This document shows, piece by piece, positions 44,467 to 55,044 of a stretch of 64,000 nucleotides of DNA (position 1 is the stretch's first letter; the number at the start of each line of letters is the position of its first letter). Where the stretch lies: positions 18,904,080-18,968,079 of the forward strand of contig OU452205.1 in NCBI GenBank assembly GCA_911728435.2. Reading direction: 5' to 3'. Under the pieces are notes generated by a model. That model worked only from the letters and a program-made list of their open reading frames with translations. It ran no database searches and had not been told where the DNA came from. This DNA is from Apoderus coryli. Its lineage: Eukaryota > Arthropoda > Insecta > Coleoptera > Attelabidae. Position numbers and translations under genes: made by a program.

Positions 44467-44567
44467 ATGAACAATCAGGGAGGACATATGTGTGCTGCAA
44501 AATGTTGTCCCTATAAGCGGTACACTTGCTCTAAACATTTTTTTCGCTTCCCCAAAGATCCTGTTAG
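44467..44567 (+). CDS. THAP zinc-finger first exon (orphan)
   Basis: ATG at 44467; reads MNNQGGHMCAAKCCPYKRY, then TCSKHFFRFPKDPVR, ending at a GTGCGT donor (44568). C..(A)C spacing and HFFRFPKDP.R are the first half of a THAP (C2CH) DNA-binding finger. THAP domains occur in P-element-like transposases and in host regulators. The expected next exon, with W, the second C and H, and AVPTIF, was not found within the next kilobases. The exon is intact, but its gene is unresolved. It is divergent from the Crypton-like exon 370 bases away. Confidence 0.5.
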
Positions 44568-44789
44568 GTGCGTAATGAGTAAAAATAAAGATGAATACTA
44601 GATAATTTTACGTTTATAACATTTATTTGTATAACCGTAAAATTTATATTACGCAATGACAGTATCTAATATGTTTTTAAACTAAATGCAAGTGAAACAT
44701 AAACACAAGTTGTCGCGAGGCGAGATAGCATGATAACGCAATCACCTAGGGGTTATATTATTGACAATATATATATGGCCCTTGTTTGA
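44568..44789. other. Short AT-rich spacer
   Basis: No feature seen. Confidence 0.3.
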
Positions 44790-45365
44790 CTAAAATTGCT
44801 GAGAACAAGATTCAGGTGATGCAGAATTCAGGCACACAGCTTGTATGTGGAATTCGTAGGGGTGAAAGAGGCTAGCGCTAAGATTAAGGAAATCGGCTGG
44901 TTAAGAATGAAACAACATCGGATTTTCATTCACTAATTTTGATTAATAAAATCATCGAATGGAAAAAGGCGGAATACTTATATGAAAGAGGAAGTTCCGG
45001 GCATCTGTGTATGATGTGAATATTCATCATAAAACTGTCATTACGCCACCGCTATACTCAACATCAATCTTTGAGCGGTCATTTTCCTATACGGTTTCAA
45101 AATATTACAAGGCTCTACCGGAAAATATAAAACGTTTACAGGGGTTTTCGTTTAAGAGCGCTGTCTGACACGTAATAGAACAAATTAATTTGTAAACATA
45201 AGCTACCTACCTAGTTAATTTGGCCAGCGATGTAAAACAATTTTCAGATAGGTTGAAGCTAAAATATAAGTTAAATTTAGGTTAAGTTAGCACTGCTTCA
45301 GCTTTTGTAAAAATGTATTTTTCTTTATTATTATTGTGTTTATTATTATTGTTATTAAAAATAAC
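44790..45365 (+). pseudogene. Non-LTR retrotransposon C-terminal end and tail
   Basis: In shifting frames the plus strand gives KIAENKIQVMQNSGTQLVCG and GIRRGERG, later LYSTSIFERSFSYTVSKYY and KALPENIKRLQGFSFKSAV. This is the pattern after the RT domain of several LINEs (LQN..R......, then WN.LP..i....s...FK..L). It ends in an ATT-rich simple repeat at about 45326-45358, like a LINE tail. All catalytic parts are missing. Confidence 0.65.
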
Positions 45366-45694
45366 ACAGTCATGTCAACATTTACCTGATAACACCACTC
45401 AAGGCTGTTTTCAATCACTATGATACACCACAAATATTTCTGAAATTGACAGCGATATTATTATGTACTTAAATAGTTTTACAAAAATAAAAATACAGCA
45501 CTGTGGTTAGAAACCGAAAACTATAATTATTTTTAGTCAGGACCTGACTTTTAACCCAAAATGGCGGCGCAACAGCAAACATATAGAAGATAAAAAGGAA
45601 TGACACAGAGTGCCTAAAAATTTGAATTCGTTGTGATTTGGTTAATTTTATTACGTTATAATTATTTTAATAAGTGAAATATTAAGTAGCTACT
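45366..45694. other. No gene recognised
   Basis: Short interval before the mariner-like remnant. Nothing supported. Confidence 0.3.
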
Positions 45695-46400
45695 ATGGTG
45701 AATTATTCATTGGAAGAATTAGCAGACATTCATTTTATGTACGGAAAAGGGAGTGGAAACTCGTAAGGAGCAAAGTGCCTTCATGCAGGCATATGTTGAC
45801 CGTCAGTTGCCTTGTGCAAATACCTTTATAAGCGTTAAGCGACGTTTAAAAGAATCTGGAAAAATAATAGGTTTCACAAAGTCCTGAAAAAGTACAAGAC
45901 GTCTAGCACACGAACTGTGGAAGTGAAAAATATACAATAAATCGACAATTTATTTTGTTTATTTTGTTCACGTGACGAAGCTTCATTTACCAGAAACGGA
46001 ATTTTTAGTTAATATCATGGACATTACTATAATGACACCAACAGTAGTCAATGTTTGGAGAGGATATTTTAACCAGGGGGTCAAACTTGAATTTTTAACA
46101 GAAGCATTTACACAAACTATTTAAAGGTGTCCGTCTTAATATTAGGCAACGTTTATGGTACATGCACGGCGAAGCGCCTGCGAATTTAAGTCGAAAGAAA
46201 TTGGATTAGTCCGGGCGCGCCTATTCTTTTGGTCACCTGGATCACTTGATCTAACTCCCTGCGATTTCTACCTCTACGTTTATGTTATAAAACAACTAGT
46301 TTATGAGGCAACTCACATAGCGAATGAAGTTAAATTAGTATAACGCGCTACTAATTCTTGTAAAATAATACGCAAAAGATCTCAAATACTACAAAGATTT
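45695..46400 (+). pseudogene. Tc1/mariner-like transposase remnant with DUF4817-type N-terminus
   Basis: ATG at 45695 starts MVNYSLEELADIHFMYG, close to the helix-turn-helix start of insect mariner-like proteins with a DUF4817 domain. Stops follow quickly. Near 46180-46330, in shifting frames, RA..FFWSPGSLDLTPCDFYL and KQLVY match the WPPRSPDLTPLDF(Y/F)LWG..K..VY catalytic end. The centre is scrambled. A second fragment of this type lies at 60985-61243. Confidence 0.65.
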
Positions 46401-46420
46401 AGATGAAATTTGGTAAGGCG

Positions 46421-47052
46421 ATTCTGGGTCTCTGTTGATCATTCCGTGGAAGGCTTATTACTGTCTTGACTGGTAAAATAATTTTTATTTCAAAATCGTA
46501 CAATTTTGTCCACTTAACATAAAAACCCTCCACCACGAACGCCACTGATTTGGAAAGCAATTTTGTACATGTAAATATGATTTTTACCGATACATTTGTG
46601 TGTACCAAATATTTCAATATGTCAACGGGTTTCCGATCAATAATGTAAAATAAACCGTTAAAAAAAGTTTATACACTCTGTATCATGAACTAATGTTTAT
46701 AAAAACTTTTTTTCATATTTTTTGATATGGTGGAATGTGTCACAGCATTCTATAACAACCTACCTATTTTCAACTGTTTTTGAATAAATAATTTATTTTG
46801 AATTTTTTTGGTCCAAAACAGGTCTCCATTTTGTCGGTTAAATAGACACAATTTTGAATTTAGAAAGGTAGTTCAATAACATCTTAAGAATATCAACTAT
46901 CTTGAGAGATTGGCACGTGGTTACAGGGTGGTCGCGAATTACTGTAGTATGTTCTACGACTAAAAATAGAGAAATGTCAATTTTATCAAATTGTATATAA
47001 TCAAATATTCTGAAATACACTCAAATTTGCTTTCAAATGATATATGACATTT
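46421..47052. other. No gene recognised
   Basis: AT-rich interval up to the inverted element pair. No supported feature. Confidence 0.4.
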
Positions 47053-49719
47053 CACTGAACCGAAAAGGTACGTGATATTAATAAAAAAGTGCTTCAAATC
47101 AATGAACGTCAACATTAAATTTGAGCCGATGATGGGTGACATTAATACAATGAACGTTCGTACGTAAATTCGGTAACGAATTCTGTACGTTGAATTAATA
47201 AATAAAGAACATAAATTTATGCTCGCCGGTTATTGATCTTACGAATGATGGACATTAATTTATAACTCATGTACGTTAAAATGATGTTACCAGGTTGTTA
47301 ATGTTACGAACGATGAAGATTAGTTTATGTCTCCAATACGTAAAACCGATGTTAGCTGGTTATTAATGTTACGAACGATGAACATTAATCTATGACTTTT
47401 GTACATTAAACCGATGTCTGAAGGTTATTAATGTTACGAACGAGAAACATGAATCTATGACTTTTGTACGTTAAACCAATGTTAGCTGATTATTACATTG
47501 GGTTATAATAATTGTTTTACGTAATTGTGTTCGCCGAAAATTGTTATTACGAAAGATTGAGATTATTGTTCTGTATTCAATCAATAATCGCGAGCATATA
47601 GGTACATATGTATTATGTGTACTGCAAAGTGCAGTATGGTTCAAATATACTAGTACCAATGGTTAGAGAATTTAAGAAGCCAAATAAGACTCAAAATTAT
47701 CTTGCTGTACGTCCATTGATTTGATGCACCTGCTTTGTAAATAAATTAAATCATATTTGTACGACACTCGAAATTTGGAAACTAAAGTCCGCGGAAATTC
47801 TTCTGAACAAAATTGGAAATTATTACGAGATCTAAACATTTATGCAAGGGAAAATATCACAATACCATCTTTTATTCATGATATTGATAATATTAATGAT
47901 TTTTTTGTGGCCACTTCTACCAACAATCCGGACGCAGGAACGATCAATTTTTACTTAGGTAATAAAATTAGGCCTGATATTAACTTTACAATGGTGGATC
48001 ATGGGGAGATACTTGATGCATTGCTTGGGATTAAGTCAAATGCTGTAGGCAGTGACATGATCAGTATTGATATGCTAGTAGTAGTAGTTGACCATTTATA
48101 ATGCCCTTTATACAGCATCTAGTTAATTACTATATAGAAACGAGGAACTTCCCAACATGTTGGAAAGAAGCCAATGTCATTCCAATCCCAAAACTAAAAC
48201 TCCATCAACATTTAAGGATCTTATAGACCGATTAATATACTCCCAGCGATCTCCAAGGTTATTGAGAGAGTGATCTGCAATCAAATGAACACATACCTTG
48301 ATGGGCATGGGTTGTTGTCGGAGGTCCAGTCTGGGTTCCGTCAGGGTCACAGTTGCTCCACGACATGACTTAAAATACTGGATGATGCATTGGGGGCAGT
48401 AGATCAGGGTCGATTGACGGCATTGCTGCTGTTTGACTACGCAAGGGGCATTTGACCGCATTGGTCATGGTTTGTTGCTGGCCATTGTGGGTTACCTGGG
48501 CTTTGGGGAGTCTGCTGTGTCTCTACTCGGAACATATGTGAATGATAGAAGTCAGGTTGTCATTTTGGGAACGGCAGTGTCTGGGCCCAGGACATTGCGT
48601 AGTGCCGCAGGGCATCCAGGAATCATTGCCTTTTTTTATGTATCAGGGTTTTTGTTGTTATTATTATGCAGTTATCTTTAGTATTGCTAATATGTTAAGC
48701 TAGGAGGCTGTGCATCGACTTCGCCTTTTGTGTAACTTTTTTAAGTTCTCAATAAAGTCATTATATTATTATTATTAATCAAAATAACAGGTTTTTAAGT
48801 AAACAGTGTGCGCCTTTAGAATTGACTTATAGAACCCATAAGTACGATTGAATTGCAGATTTTCTTCCTTTAAGGTTTATTATATGTTCTTCTATTTCTT
48901 GAACTGTTTTAGCACAAAATAAAAAAGATTCTTGAGAGTCTTTTATTGGCTTATCTTTCCACTGGCACCTTTGGAACATAGCTTAGCGGATAGCACTAAA
49001 TATCCATGAAGAGCCCATAAAATTTCTCCCCTCCTATCGGCGGGTTTTCAACATTACAAAGGAATACCGCACTGTGTTTTTTTTCGTTTTAAACTGACTT
49101 TAGTTTTGTACTTTATTAAATGGTACTTATATAAAAGGATTACTACTTACCTTATATTTCTACATTTGTTGTATTATTTGGGAACAAATTTTAAAAATAG
49201 ATTTAGGAACGCACTTCACTTTTCAACTGTATACATTTAACTAAACAAAACAAAAAGGAGGCGTAAACAAAACGTCTATGAGAATGTCATAATGTCAATG
49301 TTTTGAGTATTCAGTCTATGGTCCGGGTGCATTGATTTGCGCGCGTTATTCAGAATTTAATGGTTAGGTTCGTAAAATTAATGCTTAGCATCCATTGAAT
49401 CAACGATGATCGTTTATTAGTTTTTATGTTCGCTGTTCATAGGTGTATGATTTACAAATTATTGTGTTAAAGGCGAAGAGCATAAATTAATAAATTTAAA
49501 ACATTGAAGCAATAAATAGTGACAATATATTGATGAAAAAAACATAAATTTTCGATGTCTTGCATTTATTGATTAATGTTTCATCGTACATTGTTTCTAT
49601 GTATGAAATTATTAATTTATGATCAAAATTCATTGTAACAGTGACCAATTCATAATATTAATATTCAAAATATTGACGACAACCATTCATTGGTTTTACG
49701 TACAATATTTTTTTCAGTG
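47053..49719 (+). mobile_element. Inverted pair, left element (CACTGAA...TTCAGTG)
   Basis: It begins CACTGAACCGAAAAGGTACG and ends CAATATTTTTTTCAGTG. Inverted, the two ends share CACTGAA and, a few bases further in, GTACGT, so this looks like a complete element. Four copies of a 65-bp subterminal repeat (TTAATGTTACGAACGATGAA) lie at about 47227-47490. An internally deleted LINE lies at 47757-48779. On the minus strand near 48850-49000 is part of a protein fragment better kept in the right element. The sequence nearly matches 54202-51464 in reverse. No target duplication was identified. CACTR-like ends hint at a CMC-type element, but this is unproven. Confidence 0.75.
47757..48779 (+). pseudogene. 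Internally deleted LINE inside the left element
   Basis: Open pieces read LRDLNIYARENITIPSFIHD and INFYLGNKIRPDINF. RT-domain words follow in broken frames: FPTCWKEANVIPIPK, ISKVIERVICNQMNTYLDG, SGFRQGHSCSTT, LLLFDYARG. After SVSLLGTYVNDRS-like residues and a decayed PQG region, the sequence jumps to a 3' UTR ending in ATT repeats (48762-48777). The catalytic (F/Y)ADD half is deleted. The same deletion occurs in the right element, so it predates the duplication. Confidence 0.7.
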
Positions 49720-51463
49720 TTCTATACCTAAACTGAAAGGCTTTTGAAATAAAAACAAGTTTGTATAAAAATTCGATTACTTTGCTGTATTTTAATTAGG
49801 TATCCATAGACTGTCATTAAACGTCATGAAAAGTTGTAATTATAATATTTTGACATTAAGTACCTAAGTAAAATAGAAGAAAATTATCACTGAAATTAAG
49901 TTTTAATCAACCTGTCATATTATTCAGGGGTGATGTGCCAAAATTATAGAAAAAATATACAGAAATTTTAATGAAATGTATCCTGATTAACAACTAGCGT
50001 TAAAATAGCTAAAAAAATTATGTTGTCTTCATGTGAAGTCATAGGCTTCGCTAAATAATCGTGCAAACTTTCTCTTGTTCATTGGTTGTATATCAGGATA
50101 CATTTCAGTAAACTTTCTGTATATTCTTTATATAATTTTCCTACATTGCCCCTAAATAATAAACAGGGTCATTAAAACTTCACTCGAGTATTTTTACCTA
50201 TTTTTAAATTATTTGCATTCAGAAACAACAAACGTTTAATTAAATTTGTACTAAATGTCAAAATTGTAATTATAATCAATTTTTCAAGATGTTTAATGAC
50301 AAATTCATTGCTATCTAATTAAAATATAGCTGCGGTTATGTCCACAAAGGCAACTCAAGCTACGGGCAGGGTTTTGGGGACTAATGGCGAATTCTCGACT
50401 AACATCGTGGAAAGCCAGAATGCAATTAAATATCTCGCTGATTTTGAGCATATTAATGAACTGTGCGGTAGTATGGGGTCTTAGATACCCTGATGTAATC
50501 GAGCGGGTGCAAGTTCAGTTTTTTAAGCGATTGCTCCTACTGCCTAAAACAACCCCAAACTACTTAATTCGAATTGAGACAGACACTGTAAAGCTTTCAG
50601 TTATGCTATTCCAGCTAACACTGAATTGGTTGCAGAAGCTAATGCTGATGGACTCCTCCAGATTTCCTAAAAAATGTTTTTTGCGACAAATAAGCTTACT
50701 TGGCACGGATGTTGATGTCAGATATAACTGGGCAGCACAGGTGAAATGCATGTTTAACTATATTGACCGTGTTGACCAGTTTGAACGTATGACAGTCGCA
50801 CAACTGAAAAGTGAAAAGCAGCTCTATTCGGATGAATTTAGGGACAGGTGTTCTGGTGAGGATTTCCATTTGGCCACGCTTTCGAGTTACCCACTATATA
50901 CTGCGCCTAATATTCCCAGCTCCGCCTGTCAGAGATACCTTCAGCTCGACATGCATATACATTTTTTTAGGATCATAGCACAACTCCGTTTGGCGAGCAA
51001 AGTATTCCTCAGTTTGTCTGTCCGTGGTATAACTTATCAGATCCAGTGTGAGGAGATTTGTAGTGTGTGTAATCAAAAGTCAACCAATCTATCCAACATG
51101 TTTTGTTCGAATGTGTCCCCATGTCATGTATCAATGAGAGTTCCGAGTATTTCCTTAGATCGTATCTCGACTTCAAGACCGAACTGTCTAAAAGTAATAC
51201 TAAGTCAATTAAGACGATATGTTATCACATTGAAAATGTATTGAAGTTACGCTCCTTCTTTATTAATGAATAGTGGTTAATTATTATGATATTAAGTATC
51301 TTGGATAGGGCCTAGTAGTATGCATTTTTTTGTTTTTTTTTTTTAATTGTTATTTTCTTTCTCGTATTTTATATAAAAGAATTCACTATTAATTTTCAGG
51401 GTAATTGCACGGTATGTAATAGTATAATATATGAATCGCATAACACCTATTTTATATGCATTG
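49720..51463 (+). pseudogene. Spacer of the inverted pair, holding a LINE C-terminal ORF
   Basis: The ORF at 50384-51244 (286 residues) reads SWKARMQLNISLILSIL, NCAVVWGLRYPDVIERVQVQ, FFKRLLLLPKTTPNYLIRIE and YNWAAQVKCMF, with CEEICSVCNQKSTNL near the end. This is the region after the RT core in insect LINEs: a WG...I...Q..F.K..L.LP..TP block, then a Cys-rich finger. The frame is open, but the RT core is missing upstream. Some similarity may extend back to about 50340. The 3' end differs from that of the LINE in the arms. The rest of the spacer is AT-rich. Confidence 0.7.
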
Positions 51464-54202
51464 CACTGAAAAAAATATTGTACGTAAAACCAATGAATGG
51501 TTGTCATCAATATTTTGAACATTAATATTATGAATTGGTCACTGTTACAATGAATTTTGATCATAAATTAATAATTTCATACATAGAAACAATGTACGAT
51601 GAAACATTAATCAATAAATGCAAGACATCGAAAATTTATGTTTTTTTTCATCAATATAATGTCACTATTTATTGCTTCAATGTTTTAAATTTATTAATTT
51701 ATGCTCTTCGCCTGTAACACAATAAAAACTAATAAACGATCATCGTTGATTCAATGGATGCTAAGCATTAATTTTACGAACCTAACCATTAAATTCTGAA
51801 TAACGCGCGCAAATCAATGCACCCGGACCATAGACTCAAAACATTGACATTATGACATTCTCGTAGACTTATTGTTTACGCGTCCTTTTTGTTTTGTTTA
51901 GCTAAATGTATACAGTTAAAAAGTGAAGTGTGTTCCTAAATCTATTTTTAAAATTTGTACCCAAATAATACAACAAATGTAGAAATATAAGGTAAGTAGT
52001 AATCCTTTTATATAAGTACCATTTAGTAAAGTACAAAACTAAAGTCAGTTTAAAACGAAAAAAAACACAGTGCCGTATTCCTTTGTAATGTTGAAAACCC
52101 GCCGATACGAGGGGAGAAATTTTATGGGCTCTTCATGGATATTTAGTGATATCCGCTAAGCTATGTTCCAAAGGTGCCAGTGGAAAGATAAGCCATTTAA
52201 AGTACACAATAAAAGACTCTCAAGAATCTTTTTTATTTTGTGCTAAAACAGTTCAAGAAATAGAAGAACATATAATAAACCTTAAAGGAAGAAAATCTGC
52301 AATTCAACCGTACTTATGGGTTCTATAAGTCTATTCTAAAGGCGCACACTGTTTACTTAAAAACCTGTTATTTTGATTAATAATAATAATATAATAAATG
52401 ACTTTATTGAGAACTTAGAAAAGCTACACAAAAGGCGAAGTCGATGCACAGCCTCCTAGCTTAACATATTAGCAATACTAAAGATAACTGCATAATAATA
52501 ACAACAACAAAAACCCTGATACATAAAAAAAGGCAATGATTCCTGGATGCCCTGCGGCACTACGCAATATCCTGGGCCCAGACACTGCCGTTCCCAAAAT
52601 GACAACCTGACTTCTATCATTCACATATGTTCCGAGTAGAGACACAGCAGACTCCCCAAAGCCCAGGTAACCCACAATGGCCAGCAACAAACCATGACCA
52701 ATGCGGTCAAATGCCCCTTGCGTAGTCCAACTGCAGCAATGCCATCAATCGACCCTGATCTACCACCCCCAATGCATCATCCAGTATTTTAAGTCATGTC
52801 GTGGAGCAACTGTGACCCTGACGGAACCCAGACTGGACCTCCGACAACAACCCATGCCCATCAAGATATGTTTTCATTTGATTTCAGATCACGCTCTCAA
52901 TAAACTTGGAGATCGCTGGGAGTATGTTAATCGGTCTATAAGATCCTTAAATGTTGATGGAGTTTTAGTTTTGGGATTGGAATGACATTGGCTTCTTTCC
53001 AACATGTTGGGAAGTTCCTCGTTTCTATATAGTAATTAACTAGATGCTGTATAAAGGGTATTATAAACGGACAACTACTACTAGCATATCAATACTGATC
53101 ATGTGACTGCCTACAGCATTTGACTTAATCCCAAGCAATGCATCAAGTATCTCCCCATGATCCACCATTGTAAATTCAAAGTTAATATCAGGCCTAATTT
53201 TATTACCTAAGTAAAAATTGATCGTTCCTGGGTCCGGATTGTTGGTAGAAGTGGCCACAAAAAAATCATTAATATTATCAACATCATGAATAAAAGACGG
53301 TATTGTGCTATTTTCCCTTGCATAAATGTTTGGATCTCGTAATAATTTCCAATTTTGTTTAGAAGAATTTCCGGACTTTAGTTTCCAAATATAGTTTTTT
53401 CTCCCTTTTCACGTCAGACGACAGACGAATCTGACATGTTTAGCATTTAATATTAACTAAATTAAAAATAAAGCCTTTAGATTTCGAGTGTCGTACAAAT
53501 ATGATTTAATTTATTTACAAAGCAGGTGCATCAAATCAATGGACGTACAGCAAGATAATTTTGAGTTTTATTTGGGCTTTTAAATTCTCTAACCATTGGT
53601 ACTAGTATATTTGAACCATACTGCACTTTGCAGTACACATAATACATATGTACCTATATGCTCGCGATTATTGATTGAATACAGAACAATAATCTCAATC
53701 TTTAGTAATAATAATTTCCGGCGAACACAATTACGTAAAACAATTATTATAACCCAATGTAATAATCAGCTAACATTGGTTTAACGTACAAAAGTCATAG
53801 ATTCATGTTTCTCGTTCGTAACATTAATAACCTTCAGACATCGGTTTAATGTACAAAAGTCATAGATTAATGTTCATCGTTCGTAACATTAATAACCAGC
53901 TAACATCGGTTTTCCGTATTGGAGACATAAACTAATCTTCATCGTTCGTAACATTAACAACCTGGTAACATCGTTTTAACGTACAGGAGTTATAAATTAA
54001 TGTCCATCATTCGTAAGATCAATAACCGGCGAGCATAAATTTATGTTCTTTATTTATTAATTCAACGTACAGAATTCGCTACCGAATTTATGTACGAACG
54101 TTCATTGTATTAATGTTACTCATCATCGGCTCAAATTTAATGTTGACGTTCATTGATTTGAAGCACTTTTTTATTAATATCACGTACCTTTTCGGTTCAG
54201 TG
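51464..54202 (-). mobile_element. Inverted pair, right element
   Basis: It begins CACTGAAAAAAATATTGTAC and ends CGTACCTTTTCGGTTCAGTG, the reverse complement of the left element at both ends. It keeps about 100 bp near 53395-53495 that the left element lacks. Four 65-bp subterminal repeats lie at about 53765-54030. On the plus strand 52146-52328 is open (KLCSKGASGKISHLKYTIKD, SQESFLFCAKTVQEIEEHI). This may be a piece of the element's own protein; I cannot name the family. Confidence 0.75.
52378..53495 (-). pseudogene. Internally deleted LINE inside the right element
   Basis: Reverse complement of the LINE copy at 47757-48779, with the same internal deletion and the same ATT tail (here AAT at 52380-52395). 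Extra 5' sequence absent from the left copy is kept near 53395-53495. Point differences such as PDPG for PDAG show the copies have diverged a little. Confidence 0.7.
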
Positions 54203-54657
54203 TGGTTAGTGTTTGGTGGCTATGGTTGTTGTTGATTGTATTTATAATAGATATTTTTGTTTTGTTCTTCTAAATTTTACATTGTACACAAACATTTTGC
54301 TGTAAATTTGTAAAAAAAAAATTATAAGCAAATACATTGAATTCAATTGATTCTAATTAAAATATAACAAAATACTCCTATTTTTATACAATATAGTGTT
54401 TAATTAAAAATTGTAGTTTTCAATATGCACCTATACCTACCTATCAAATTTACAAACTGTATTCATTAATAATAAGTATATTATTTTATACATATAATTA
54501 CGTGATTTGTTTTACATATTCAACTTCACGTATGTTTTCGTTAATACCACACACGAGTGTTCAATTTGTTTACTTTATAACTAGCATAACATTTTCAGAT
54601 AAATAATAAATATATTTAATTATTTAGAAATATGCTTTGTAATGCTATAAATACTAG
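54203..54657. other. Spacer before the LTR element
   Basis: AT-rich, no feature seen apart from CTAG at 54654-54657, which also follows the LTR at 54906-54909. Confidence 0.4.
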
Positions 54658-54905
54658 TGTAAGAAAATATCTAAATCCTGTGACTCACATGAAAAAAATG
54701 CTATCCCAGCGAAAAGTAAGTTGTGGTATGAATTAACGCGCAACGGCATTAGAATATATTATACCATCGTTGAAATCACTCGACGTCGGTGCCTAGTTAA
54801 AAATATTACTATAAAAATGATATTATTGTGTGTACTATTATTGTTTATTACATTTAATAAAAGAAATATTGTGTTAATTAATAATTTTTCGAGATTTATT
54901 TTACA
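54658..54905 (+). mobile_element. Solo-like LTR (248 bp) with CTAG duplication
   Basis: It starts TGTAAGAAAATATCTAAATC and ends GATTTATTTTACA, with CTAG directly on both sides. A TG...CA unit with a 4-bp duplication is a complete LTR. The same start recurs at 60003 in the 3' LTR of the gypsy element. The following sequence (ATAGTTTGGATCCTG) also recurs after the 3' LTR at 60799. Confidence 0.7.
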
Positions 54906-54959
54906 CTAGATAGTTTGGATCCTGCTACTCTTGAGGCTTTTGCATTACAATATTATTAT

Positions 54960-55044
54960 TATTATTGTGTGTACTATTATTGTTTATTACATTTAATAAA
55001 AGAAATATTGTGTTAATTAATAATTTTTCGTGATTTATTTTACA
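54960..55044 (+). mobile_element. Partial 5' LTR (last ~85 bp) of the gypsy element
   Basis: From TATTATTGTGTGTACTATTA to GATTTATTTTACA this repeats the end of the LTR at 54658-54905 with one or two changes. The internal region of the element follows. Confidence 0.65.

Noticed and set aside
47044..54211. Target duplications for the inverted element pair
   Set aside because: Outer and inner flanks were compared in all combinations and none match convincingly.
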